This document shows, in pieces, positions 17,818 through 26,742 of a stretch of 43,276 bases of DNA (position 1 is the first letter of the stretch; each line of letters starts with the position of its first letter). The notes under the pieces are model-generated. The model did no database searches and had not been told where the DNA came from. It worked only from the letters and a program-made list of their open reading frames with translations. Both the position numbers and the translations under genes were made by a program. The stretch comes from Pseudomonadota bacterium (GTDB lineage: Bacteria > Pseudomonadota > Alphaproteobacteria > Micavibrionales > UBA2020): NCBI GenBank assembly GCA_021805245.1, contig JAJZFS010000083.1, positions 1 to 43,276 of the forward strand. The letters are read 5' to 3'.

Positions 17818-19278
17818 TTAAACCGAATAATACATCGAGAACTCGATGGGATGCGGCATGGTTTCGTAGGCCATCACCTCAGCCATGCGCAATTCGATAT
17901 AGCTCTCGACAAAGTCCTTGGTGAAAACATCGCCTTTGAGCAGGAAATCGTGGTCATCACGCAACGCATTAAGCGCTTCGCGCATGCTGCCGCAAACCGT
18001 TGGAACTTTTGCAAGCTCTTTCGGCGGCAGCTCATAGAGGTTCTTGTCAATCGCCTGACCGGGGTGGATCTTGTTCCTGATGCCGTCCAGACCTGCCATC
18101 AACATCGCTGCGAAAGCGAGATAGCTGTTGGCCGCGGGATCGGGGAACCGCACTTCCACACGCTTGCCCTTGGGATTGGCGGCGAAGGGAATACGGCATG
18201 ACGCCGACCTGTTGCGCGCCGAATAAGCCAGCAACACAGGCGCCTCATACCCCGGCACGAGACGCTTGTAGCTGTTCGTGGTCGGATTGGTGATGGCGTT
18301 CAGCGCCTTGGCATGCTTGATGATGCCGCCGATGTAATAAAGGCAGGTGTCGGAAAGATCGGCATAGCCCGCCCCTGCGAACAAAGGCTTTACGCCCTTC
18401 CACAACGACTGGTGGACGTGCATGCCCGAGCCGTTGTCGCCGAAGACCGGCTTCGGCATAAAAGTCGCCGTCTTGCCATAGGCATGCGCGACGTTATGCA
18501 CGACATATTTGTAAAGCTGCAGGTTATCCGCACTTTTGACGAGCGTGGAAAATTTAATGCCCAGTTCGACTTGCGAAGGCGCGACTTCATGGTGGTGCTT
18601 CTCGACCTCGACGCCCATGCCGGCCAGGACGGTCAGCATTTCCGCGCGGACATCGTTGGAACTGTCCAGCGGCTGCACGGGGAAATAGCCGCCTTTGACC
18701 GCCGGACGGTGGCCGAGGTTGCCTTCTTCATATTTCGTGCCGGAATTATAAGGGCCTTCGCGGCTGTCGATCTCATAAGCGACCTTGTTCATCTTCACAT
18801 CGATGCGCACATCATCAAAAATGAAGAACTCGGCTTCAGGCCCGAAGAACGCCTCGTCCGCGATGCCGCTGGATTTCAGGTGCGCCTCGGCCGCCTTGGC
18901 GATTGAGCGCGGATCACGGGTATAAGGCGCGCCTGTCGAAGGCTCGTAAATATCGCAGAAAATATTCATCGTCGGCTGCGCCGTGAACGGGTCGATTTGC
19001 GCCGTAGCCAGATCCGGCATCAAAATCATGTCGGACTCGTTAATGTCTTTCCAGCCCGCAATGGACGAGCCGTCGAACATAACGCCGTCATGCAGCAACC
19101 CTTCATCAATAGTGGAAATATGCTGCGCCGTGTGCTGCAGCTTGCCGCGGATATCCGTGAAGCGGAATGACACATACTGTATATCGCTTTCTTTCAACGC
19201 CTTTAAAAACGCCGCAACGTTTTGCCCCGCCGCTTTTTCTTTTGTTGTTGCCGTTGTTTTCTTCACTGTCTTCGCCAC
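17818..19278 (-). CDS. glnA: Glutamine synthetase type I
   Basis: [68 protein letters not shown] (adenylylation-loop tyrosine). Confidence 0.97.
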   Translation of the reverse strand: MAKTVKKTTATTKEKAAGQNVAAFLKALKESDIQYVSFRFTDIRGKLQHTAQHISTIDEGLLHDGVMFDGSSIAGWKDINESDMILMPDLATAQIDPFTAQPTMNIFCDIYEPSTGAPYTRDPRSIAKAAEAHLKSSGIADEAFFGPEAEFFIFDDVRIDVKMNKVAYEIDSREGPYNSGTKYEEGNLGHRPAVKGGYFPVQPLDSSNDVRAEMLTVLAGMGVEVEKHHHEVAPSQVELGIKFSTLVKSADNLQLYKYVVHNVAHAYGKTATFMPKPVFGDNGSGMHVHQSLWKGVKPLFAGAGYADLSDTCLYYIGGIIKHAKALNAITNPTTNSYKRLVPGYEAPVLLAYSARNRSASCRIPFAANPKGKRVEVRFPDPAANSYLAFAAMLMAGLDGIRNKIHPGQAIDKNLYELPPKELAKVPTVCGSMREALNALRDDHDFLLKGDVFTKDFVESYIELRMAEVMAYETMPHPIEFSMYYSV

Positions 19279-19313
19279 GATTGTTATCTCCTCTTTTGGT
19301 TGATCGTTGCTTG

Positions 19314-19664
<351 letters not shown>

Positions 19665-19683
19665 TTAAAAGTCGCCCTTCCTT

Positions 19684-19699
19684 TGCACGGGGCGTGCCA
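19684..19699 (-). promoter_or_regulatory. Sigma54 (RpoN) -24/-12 promoter for glnB-glnA
   Basis: Reverse complement TGGCACGCCCCGTGCA: GG and GC dinucleotides separated by 10 nt, about 32 nt upstream of glnB ATG. Confidence 0.75.
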
Positions 19700-19822
19700 G
19701 TTTTAAAAACTATATAAGTATTTGAAATATAATAATTTATTTTGTGAGAACGCACTTCCAAATGCACAAAAATCAGACATCTGCCTAAATTTTGTGCTTT
19801 GTGGCGTTTATATGTTATGATC

Positions 19823-19852
19823 TTGACGTTTTGCAGATAATCGCGGTATAGG
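19823..19852 (+). promoter_or_regulatory. Sigma70-like promoter of tRNA-His
   Basis: TTGACG, 18-nt spacer, TATAGG; about 30 nt before the tRNA. Confidence 0.5.
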
Positions 19853-19882
19853 CATTACCTTGCGCGTTTACGCGCGGTTTGT

Positions 19883-19958
19883 GGCGGCTGTAGCTCAGCG
19901 GTAGAGCGCCTGGTTGTGGTCCAGGATGTCGTGGGTTCGATCCCCATCAGTCGCCCCA
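19883..19958 (+). tRNA. tRNA-His (anticodon GTG)
   Basis: GGCGGCTG TA GCTCAGCGGTAGAGC G CCTGG TTGTGGT CCAGG ATGTC GTGGGTTCGATCCCCAT CAGTCGCC CCA; extended acceptor as for tRNA-His. Confidence 0.97.
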
Positions 19959-19959
19959 T

Positions 19960-20214
19960 TTACTCTATTTTTTCGTTTTTGTTGCTTACTGAACGCGCGG
20001 AAATACTGCTTGCGATGTATTTCTTGTAGCCGTCGATAATGTCCTTCTTGGTACATTCCTTCTCGATATCGATGACAGTCCCGTCAGGAAGATTGAGGCA
20101 TGCATCCATATCCATTTCGCGCATCATATCGACGATGGAAGCGGCAAGTTTCTCAATGACAAAGCCGCTCTCCGGCGTAAAATCCAGCACATGATCTTTT
20201 CCGCTGTCTTGCAT
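19960..20214 (-). CDS. Small uncharacterised protein (84 aa)
   Basis: ATG at 20214 (MQDSGKDHVLDFTPESGFVIEK...) directly after a G9 tract; longer in-frame ORF to 20406 overlaps mnmA and is less likely. Confidence 0.5.
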   Translation of the reverse strand: MQDSGKDHVLDFTPESGFVIEKLAASIVDMMREMDMDACLNLPDGTVIDIEKECTKKDIIDGYKKYIASSISARSVSNKNEKIE

Positions 20215-20335
20215 ACGCCCCCCCCCTTGATCCAGCACCCTTACACACTCACTGTAGCACAATCGTATCTCCCGAATTAAGAAAATATGGTAAATACTTG
20301 CATTTTTGTGCAAAAAAGGTATATTTCTCCTCGTT

Positions 20336-21478
20336 ATGAATACGCCAAAGACAAACAGTCTGGGCTTTGACAAGGCCCCCAAAGATACCCGCGTCGTCGT
20401 CGCCATGTCCGGCGGCGTCGATAGTTCCGTCGTGGCCTCTCTGCTCCATGAGCAGGGCTATGAGGTGGTCGGCATCACGCTCCAGCTCTACGACCACGGC
20501 GAGGCGCTCAAAAAGAAGGGCGCCTGCTGCGCGGGTCAGGACATTCACGATGCCAAGCGCGTCGCGGAAAAGATGGGCTTCGAGCATTACGTGCTCAACT
20601 ACCAGAGCAAGTTTCAGGACAGCGTGATCGAGGATTTCGTCGACAGCTACCTCAACGGCGAAACACCGATCCCCTGCGTGCGCTGCAACCAGAATGTAAA
20701 ATTCAAAGACCTGCTGGCCACTGCCCGCGACCTCGGCGCAGACTGCATGGCGACGGGGCATTACATCCAGCGCGTTGTTAACGCGGACGGCAGGGCTGAA
20801 CTGCACCGCGCCGTCGATGCGCATAAGGACCAGAGCTACTTCCTCTTCGCCACGACGCAGGAGCAACTTGATTTCCTGCGCTTCCCGCTCGGCGGCTGGT
20901 CAAAGGACATGACGCGGCAACATGCGGAGCGCCTCGGCCTTATGGTCGCGGAAAAGCCCGACAGTCAGGACATCTGCTTCGTGCCGAACGGCTCCTACGC
21001 CCGTGTGGTGGAAAAATTTCGCCCCGGCGCGCTGCAAAACGGCGATATCGTACATATCGACGGGCGCGTGCTTGGTCAGCATAACGGCATCATCAATTAC
21101 ACCATCGGCCAGCGGCGCGGCATCGGCATCGGCGGCGGCCATACGGAGAACAATACGCCGCTGTTCGTCGTCGGCCTGCGGCCTGACAAAAATCAGGTCG
21201 TCGTCGGGCCGTATGAAGCGCTGGCGCGCGATACGGTTTATCTCAAGGACTGCAACTGGCTTAGCCACATTCCGCCGGAAGGCCTTACAGTGGACGTCAA
21301 GTTGCGTTCCACGCAATCCGCCATGCCCGCCACGCTGCTCGGCGACAAAGTGGTCTTGAACGAACCCGCCTTCGGCATCGCGGCGGGGCAGGCCTGCGTT
21401 TGCTATGCAGGAAACCGCGTCATCGGCGGCGGCTGGATCACGGCCACGGAAAATACACAATTGGAAAATGCGGCCTAG
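20336..21478 (+). CDS. mnmA: tRNA-specific 2-thiouridylase MnmA
   Basis: [67 protein letters not shown]. Confidence 0.96.
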   Translation: MNTPKTNSLGFDKAPKDTRVVVAMSGGVDSSVVASLLHEQGYEVVGITLQLYDHGEALKKKGACCAGQDIHDAKRVAEKMGFEHYVLNYQSKFQDSVIEDFVDSYLNGETPIPCVRCNQNVKFKDLLATARDLGADCMATGHYIQRVVNADGRAELHRAVDAHKDQSYFLFATTQEQLDFLRFPLGGWSKDMTRQHAERLGLMVAEKPDSQDICFVPNGSYARVVEKFRPGALQNGDIVHIDGRVLGQHNGIINYTIGQRRGIGIGGGHTENNTPLFVVGLRPDKNQVVVGPYEALARDTVYLKDCNWLSHIPPEGLTVDVKLRSTQSAMPATLLGDKVVLNEPAFGIAAGQACVCYAGNRVIGGGWITATENTQLENAA

Positions 21479-21876
21479 AGCAGATCATCCAGCTTTGGCG
21501 GATGATAGTGCGGACCTTTCATGATCTTGCCGTCTTCACGCAGGATGGGCTTGCCGTCTTCGCCGAACTTGGAAAGATTGCTCTCGTGTACGCGGCTGAA
21601 CACTTCGTCGATCGGCAGGCCAAAAGTCACCGCCATGCCGCTCAGCACATATTGCACATCGGCCATTTCCTTCATCAGGCTGGCCTTGGTCTCAGGCGTC
21701 ACGCCGCCCCTCTCCGTGATTTCGCCGATGCCGCGCGCGATCTCCGCCTGCAATTCCGTCAGCTCTTCTACCAGCAAACGATCACGGAAGGCCAGTAACT
21801 CCGCCGAGAACGGCACATCCACAGCCGATCCCGTCGCGGTGTGAAAAGCCCGCACTTTTTTCTCATATTCGTTCAT
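21475..21876 (-). CDS. MazG-like / phosphoribosyl-ATP pyrophosphohydrolase-like protein
   Basis: [17 protein letters not shown]...[64 protein letters not shown]. Confidence 0.85.
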   Translation of the reverse strand: MNEYEKKVRAFHTATGSAVDVPFSAELLAFRDRLLVEELTELQAEIARGIGEITERGGVTPETKASLMKEMADVQYVLSGMAVTFGLPIDEVFSRVHESNLSKFGEDGKPILREDGKIMKGPHYHPPKLDDLL

Positions 21877-21925
21877 ACAGGGGAAATTATATAATTTTAT
21901 CTTTTAAAGCAAGGTCTTAAAGAAC

Positions 21926-21954
21926 TTGACAGAACCCCCACGAACAGCATAAAT
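21926..21954 (+). promoter_or_regulatory. Sigma70-like promoter of tRNA-Met
   Basis: TTGACA, 17-nt spacer, ATAAAT; about 16 nt before the tRNA. Confidence 0.45.
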
Positions 21955-21970
21955 TGCTCAAATCTAATAT

Positions 21971-22045
21971 GGCGGGGTAGCTCAGCGGTAGAGCGGAGGA
22001 ATCATAATCCTTGTGTCGCCGGTTCAATCCCGGCCCTCGCTACCA
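21971..22045 (+). tRNA. tRNA-Met (anticodon CAT), CCA encoded
   Basis: GGCGGGG TA GCTCAGCGGTAGAGC G GAGGA ATCATAA TCCTT GTGTC GCCGG TTCAATC CCGGC CCTCGCT ACCA. Confidence 0.94.
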
Positions 22046-22138
22046 CATTACTACACAAGCGCGTCGTCAGAGCGTCGCAGCTTCAAAGAGAGACGTTGCC
22101 GAAGAAAAACAAGACGTATAAGTGAAACGCAGCCTCTA

Positions 22139-22858
22139 ATGCCCAAAGTCCGCCACCTTTTATTTATCGTCTTCATCGGAGCAATGTTGCTGTGCGGCCT
22201 TTCAAACCCCGGCATCGCCCATGCGCAGGATGATGACGCAGCAGCCTACGGCGTACAAGACTTTAGCAAACGCGACCCGTTCAAGCCCGTTAACAAGGCC
22301 GTCTTTTCCTTCAATCTCGCAACCGACAAACTTATTCTCAGGCCCATCGAGCGGCAGTATTCTAAAGTGCCGAATCCGGTGCGCAACGGCGTGAACAACT
22401 TCCTGCAAAATCTGACCGAACCTCTGGCTTTCGTGAACGGCGTCCTTCAACTGAAGCCCCACGTCGCCATGACGGCGGCGGGGAGATTCTTCCTGAACAC
22501 CACCGTCGGCTTTCTGGGCTTCAGGGACTACGCCAAGACCAAAGGGCTCGAATATCAGGATGAAGGGTTTTCCAAAACGCTCAAGCGCTACGGCGCCGGA
22601 GAAGGCGATTACGTCGTTCTTCCGGTCATCGGCCCTTCGACGGTGCGCGGAACGGTAGGCCTGGTCGCCGATTATTTCATGGACCCCGTCGGCTGGATCA
22701 CCACCACGCCGGAAGATATTGCGCTCGTGTCGACAAAAACCGTCAATGACCGCGACCAGAACGACGACGCCATCGACGAGCTGTACTACCAGTCTATCGC
22801 CCCCTACACCATGACGCGTGCCGCATACCTGCAACATCAAGCTTTCAACAAAAATTAA
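22139..22858 (+). CDS. mlaA: MlaA (VacJ)-family phospholipid transport protein
   Basis: DPFKPVNKAVFSFNLATDKLILRPIERQYSKVPNPVRNGVNNFLQNLTEPLAFVN...GRFFLNTTVGFLGFRDYA. Start placed at ATG 22139, downstream of tRNA-Met. Confidence 0.93.
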   Translation: MPKVRHLLFIVFIGAMLLCGLSNPGIAHAQDDDAAAYGVQDFSKRDPFKPVNKAVFSFNLATDKLILRPIERQYSKVPNPVRNGVNNFLQNLTEPLAFVNGVLQLKPHVAMTAAGRFFLNTTVGFLGFRDYAKTKGLEYQDEGFSKTLKRYGAGEGDYVVLPVIGPSTVRGTVGLVADYFMDPVGWITTTPEDIALVSTKTVNDRDQNDDAIDELYYQSIAPYTMTRAAYLQHQAFNKN

Positions 22859-22876
22859 ACACGAAAAGGAACAAAC

Positions 22877-23497
22877 ATGAAAAACGCAAAAACCCTCTTA
22901 TTCGCAATCGCCTTCACGCTTACGGCGCCGGCTCTGGCCAACGCCGCGGCGCCCAGCGCCTGCGAGACCTTCTCCACGACCATGACGACGCGCATTTTGA
23001 ACATCTTCCACAACACGAAAGAAACCCCCGTCGAAAAGCGGACGGATCTGACCAAGCTGTTTCAACAAGCCGTCGATACCAACTGGATCGGCAAGTTCGC
23101 GCTGGGGCCATACTGGAGAACGGCGCCGCAGCAGGAGAGACAGCCGTATCTTTCAACCTTCCGGGATTACCTCACCTACATCTACGTCTCGAAGTTCCAT
23201 GACGACGATGCCGAAAAGATCAAGAACATAAAAGTGCTCTCGGTCGTGCCGCAGTCGGGCGACCGCATCTACGTGAAGTCCCTGATTGAAAGACAGGGCG
23301 ATGGAAAAAACTCCGGAGAAAACACGCAGGTCGACTATATCCTGAAGCAGTCGTCCCACCAATGTCAGGTCCATGATATCAAGATCGCCGGCGTCAGCCT
23401 TCTGGTGACCCTGCGTTCCGAGTTCAGCGCTCTGGCCGGCAGCGCCGGCATCAAGGGCGTCATCAAGCAAATGCGGAACCGGCTCGCCTCGGATTAA
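22877..23497 (+). CDS. mlaC: MlaC-family phospholipid-binding protein
   Basis: Signal peptide; LTKLFQQAVDTNWIGKFALGPYWRTAPQQERQPYLSTFRDYLTYIYVSKF...YILKQSSHQCQVHDIKIAGVSLLVTLRSEFSALAGSAGIKGVIKQMRNR. Confidence 0.92.
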   Translation: MKNAKTLLFAIAFTLTAPALANAAAPSACETFSTTMTTRILNIFHNTKETPVEKRTDLTKLFQQAVDTNWIGKFALGPYWRTAPQQERQPYLSTFRDYLTYIYVSKFHDDDAEKIKNIKVLSVVPQSGDRIYVKSLIERQGDGKNSGENTQVDYILKQSSHQCQVHDIKIAGVSLLVTLRSEFSALAGSAGIKGVIKQMRNRLASD

Positions 23498-23505
23498 TAA
23501 ATCCC

Positions 23506-24198
23506 ATGCTCGTCACACTTTTGTCAAAGTCGCTGCGCAATCTCCTTTTGCCCGGCATCCTGAAGCTGTTTCTGCTTTGCCTGCTGGCTTATCTGATCAG
23601 CTTCAGCGCGCTGGCATGGGGACTTTCGGTGCTGGTCGGCCTTTATATCGGCACGAGCAGCACCACCGGATTTATGATGCACCTGATCGCCAGTATGGGC
23701 GGGGTCATGGCGGCGTGGGCGTTGTTTCCGCTTTTGTATCCCCTCCTCATCAGCTTTTTTGACGACCGGATCGCCAATATCATCGAGAGGGAGGACTATC
23801 CGCACCTCAAGCCGCCGGAGCCGCCCTTTTGGCCGACCATCATGCATGATGTCACGTTTTCCATCAAAGCGATTGCCCTGAATATCCTCTGCCTCGTACT
23901 CTGGCTGATCCCTCCAGTCTACATCGTCGTCTATTACGGAATGAACGGCTACCTGCTTGGCATGCAGTTCTTCCGCATGATCGCAGGGCGGCGCGTCAGC
24001 GTCGAGGAGGCTCAAGACCTGCAGAAGAAGGCACGCCACACCATTCTCCTGATCGGCGTGGCTATCAGCTTCTTTGCGACGGTGCCCTTCCTCAATCTGG
24101 TTGCGCCACTGATCGGCATCGCCGCCATGCTGCATCTTTTCCAGTCGCTGCGCGGCGGGCCGCAACAAGAGATATTGCCGCCCGGTACGCCCGCTTAA
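23506..24198 (+). CDS. EI24-domain (CysZ-like) membrane protein
   Basis: Multi-TM; RIANIIEREDYPH, LWLIPPVYIVVYYGMNGYLLGMQFFRMIAGRR, FLNLVAPLIGIAAMLHLF. Confidence 0.8.
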   Translation: MLVTLLSKSLRNLLLPGILKLFLLCLLAYLISFSALAWGLSVLVGLYIGTSSTTGFMMHLIASMGGVMAAWALFPLLYPLLISFFDDRIANIIEREDYPHLKPPEPPFWPTIMHDVTFSIKAIALNILCLVLWLIPPVYIVVYYGMNGYLLGMQFFRMIAGRRVSVEEAQDLQKKARHTILLIGVAISFFATVPFLNLVAPLIGIAAMLHLFQSLRGGPQQEILPPGTPA

Positions 24199-24527
24199 CG
24201 GATATCCAGCGGAATCACGATGTTAAAGCCCGACGGCTCGACCACGGGACGCGGTTCGAAGAACGTGGGCCGGACATCGTTGTAATAAACGACCAGACGC
24301 CCGTCCCTGTCGTAATAATAATGGCGATACTCGACATGGCGCTCATAACGCCAGTGCGCATCACGGTCATAGTCTTCACGGGCATATCTCTGATGCTCAT
24401 ATCTTTCATGGTGGCGCCAGCCCCGGTCGTCATCATCGGCGTGCGCCGTTCCCGAGAACGTTCCCATCAGGCCGATAACCGCGGCAGCGACGAAAAGCGT
24501 CTGTGCCAGTTTGCGTTGTTTTTTCAT
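24195..24527 (-). CDS. Small exported Arg/His/Tyr-rich protein
   Basis: MKKQRKLAQTLFVAAAVIGLMGTFSGTAHA signal peptide; RGWRHHERYEHQRYAREDYDRDAHWRYERHVEYRHYYYDRDGRLVVYYNDVRP. Confidence 0.65.
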   Translation of the reverse strand: MKKQRKLAQTLFVAAAVIGLMGTFSGTAHADDDDRGWRHHERYEHQRYAREDYDRDAHWRYERHVEYRHYYYDRDGRLVVYYNDVRPTFFEPRPVVEPSGFNIVIPLDIR

Positions 24528-24645
24528 GTCATTATTCTCCTTACATTTCTCTGCCGCTGCGATTGCGGCTATACCCTCATCATGACGCCGGCCATCATGT
24601 CCCCATATGGCGCACACATTAAAAATTCTTCAGATTTCTGCCCCA

Positions 24646-24689
24646 CCCCTAAAAACACAGGTATTTTCTAGAAATTATGTTTTTAGGGG
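24646..24689. repeat. Perfect 12-bp inverted repeat with nested palindrome
   Basis: cccctaaaaaca ... tgtttttagggg flanking a loop that contains tttctagaaa. Confidence 0.9.
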
Positions 24690-24760
24690 TATTTTCATGA
24701 ATGACTCGTCTTGTCCGGAATGTTATTAAATAAAAAACAAAAACAGCAGGAGGCGCATCA

Positions 24761-25300
24761 ATGCCGAGAATCAGATATGCCGCGGTGACGTTGTTCGTGA
24801 TATTTGCGACGCTGTCCTTTTCACGGGCCGCTTCATCTGCGTCGGTACCGCAAGCCGGAACATATGCGCCGAATTTCACGCTCCCCGATCAGGCCGGCAA
24901 AAACGTTTCATTAAAGCAGTTCCGCGGCAAATGGGTCGTGCTTTACTTTTACCTGAGAGACCTGACCCCCGGCTGCACGATCGAAGCGCACAACTTCCAG
25001 CGCGACCTGAAAAAATACAAAGCGAAAAACGCCGTGATCGTCGGCATCAGCGTCGACGACGCCGCCTCGCATAAAATCTTCCGCAAACAAGAGGGCCTGC
25101 ACTTCGACCTGCTCGCCGACACGACCCACGCCGTCAGCGACAACTACGGCTCCCTCGGGATGCACAAAGGGCATATCATGTCTAAAAGGAACACCTTTCT
25201 GATCGGCCCCAAGGGTGTCATCCGCAAGGTTTACACGAAAGTAAACCCGATCAGTCACAGCAGCGACGTTCTGGCCGAGCTCGGCAGGCTGGAAAAATAA
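24761..25300 (+). CDS. Exported Bcp-type peroxiredoxin
   Basis: Signal peptide; YAPNFTLPDQAGKNVSLKQFRGKWVVLYFYLRDLTPGCTIEAHNFQRDL, VGISVDDAASHKIF. Confidence 0.92.
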   Translation: MPRIRYAAVTLFVIFATLSFSRAASSASVPQAGTYAPNFTLPDQAGKNVSLKQFRGKWVVLYFYLRDLTPGCTIEAHNFQRDLKKYKAKNAVIVGISVDDAASHKIFRKQEGLHFDLLADTTHAVSDNYGSLGMHKGHIMSKRNTFLIGPKGVIRKVYTKVNPISHSSDVLAELGRLEK

Positions 25301-25302
25301 TC

Positions 25303-25962
25303 ATGGGCCTCCCTCTTTCCGCCGGACGCATGTTCGCAGGCATTTTTTCCTGTACGCAACCGCACGCCCCGCATATCGCCATGCTCTTTTACAATAACCC
25401 GCCGCAAATCAAGTTGGCGCAGTCAACGGCGCACATGATGGCCTTGCGGCAAAAGTCCATCTCGCCGGATTACGGCGGCGAGTTCCCGCATGTGGATGGC
25501 ATCACGGACGGCACCTTCAGCATCAAATACGATCTCGACTTCACTGCCGTCGAACAAATGATGTTTCACACCGCCTGCGTGCGGACGAAAGACGCCCGCA
25601 TCACGATCACCTACACGCCCGTCATCTATATCAGCAGCAAAGTCGTACCGGGCAGCTGCCTGTACAGAGAAACGATAACCCACGAAATGCGCCACGTCGC
25701 GGCAGACGTCGGCACCGTCAACACGTACCTGCCTCTCATAAAGTCAGCTGCCGTATCCGCCCTCGTGCCACAACACGACCCGCGTCCCATTAAACAAACC
25801 CAGATCAAAGACTTTCAAGCGAACGAATCGAAAAAGCTGTCGCAGGCGATGGACAAAGTGACCACCGCCCTGCAGCGCACCCGCCAGATCCGTCAGATGA
25901 AGATCGATACGCGGAAGGAATATGAACGCCTGTCGCACGCCTGCCCGAACGAAAGGCGTTAG
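25303..25962 (+). CDS. Uncharacterised protein with HExxH (possible zinc metallopeptidase)
   Basis: SCLYRETITHEMRHVAADVGTVNTYLPLIKSA; HEMRH fits HExxH; two downstream Lys/Arg/Gln-rich helices. Confidence 0.5.
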   Translation: MGLPLSAGRMFAGIFSCTQPHAPHIAMLFYNNPPQIKLAQSTAHMMALRQKSISPDYGGEFPHVDGITDGTFSIKYDLDFTAVEQMMFHTACVRTKDARITITYTPVIYISSKVVPGSCLYRETITHEMRHVAADVGTVNTYLPLIKSAAVSALVPQHDPRPIKQTQIKDFQANESKKLSQAMDKVTTALQRTRQIRQMKIDTRKEYERLSHACPNERR

Positions 25963-25966
25963 AAGA

Positions 25967-26305
25967 TCAATCGCCGTGCGCCGCTTTCCGCACCGTCTCT
26001 GTCGCCTTCTTGCCGGCCTTGTATTTCCGAATACCGGCTTTGATGGCATTATCGTAGGTATTGTCCCAGATTTTCAAAAGTTCCGACCCGCCATTGACAG
26101 CCTTCACCGCCGCCATACAAGCATAATATTCCAACTTGCCCTCACCGAGGGCTTCTTTGTAGGCATCGTCCCACCGGCCGTATTTCTTGCGTTCCTCTAT
26201 CCGCATACGCTCGGCCTCCTTGCGGGAGTTCACCAGGATCGTGAGCCACAGAACCATAAAAATCTGTATAAGAACGAATAAACCACTCCGTGATATCGTC
26301 AGCAT
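25967..26305 (-). CDS. Small membrane-anchored uncharacterised protein
   Basis: MLTISRSGLFVLIQIFMVLWLTILVNSRKEAERMRIEERKKYGRWDDAYKEALGEGK...; TAATG overlap with upstream gene supports start 26305. Confidence 0.6.
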   Translation of the reverse strand: MLTISRSGLFVLIQIFMVLWLTILVNSRKEAERMRIEERKKYGRWDDAYKEALGEGKLEYYACMAAVKAVNGGSELLKIWDNTYDNAIKAGIRKYKAGKKATETVRKAAHGD

Positions 26306-26739
26306 TAATCCTCCTCCATACCATATTGTAAAAATTCCAGTACCATCGCGGCCGTCAACGTAAAACACGTACCGCCGCCCGCCGACCCGTTGCTTGGGTC
26401 GTAATATTCCGCGAAACCTGCAAAGGCGGGCTGGGTGATGCCGGATGTTTCCGTCTCGCCGCGTTTTGTGCGCCTGACGGCAGCGCCAGGAAAATATCCG
26501 TCATCGTGTACATGAAACACGATATGCGGCGCCATGCCGCCTTCTCGTTGGCGGGCGAAGAGCGTCTCGATCTCCGTCCAGGCGCGCGGTGCTGAAACAT
26601 GCGCCTGCCCGAGCGCCGTCAGGCAGGAACCCCAGTTCCACTGAACCGGATACAAGCTCTTCGCCGACACGGTGTATGCGCCGCAGTCATTCTCCCGCAA
26701 CACTCCAACAGCACGCCCGAAAAGAGCTTTCCTGTCCAT
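26305..26739 (-). pseudogene. MGH1-like (glucosylglycerate hydrolase/trehalase-like) glycoside hydrolase, apparently internally deleted (144 aa)
   Basis: N-term LYPVQWNWGSCLTALGQAHVSAPRAWTEIETLFARQREGGMAPHIVFHVHDDGYFPG runs into a C-terminal-type EYYDPSNGSAGGGTCFTLTAAMVLEFL without the expected catalytic middle. Confidence 0.55.
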
Positions 26740-26742
26740 GCA

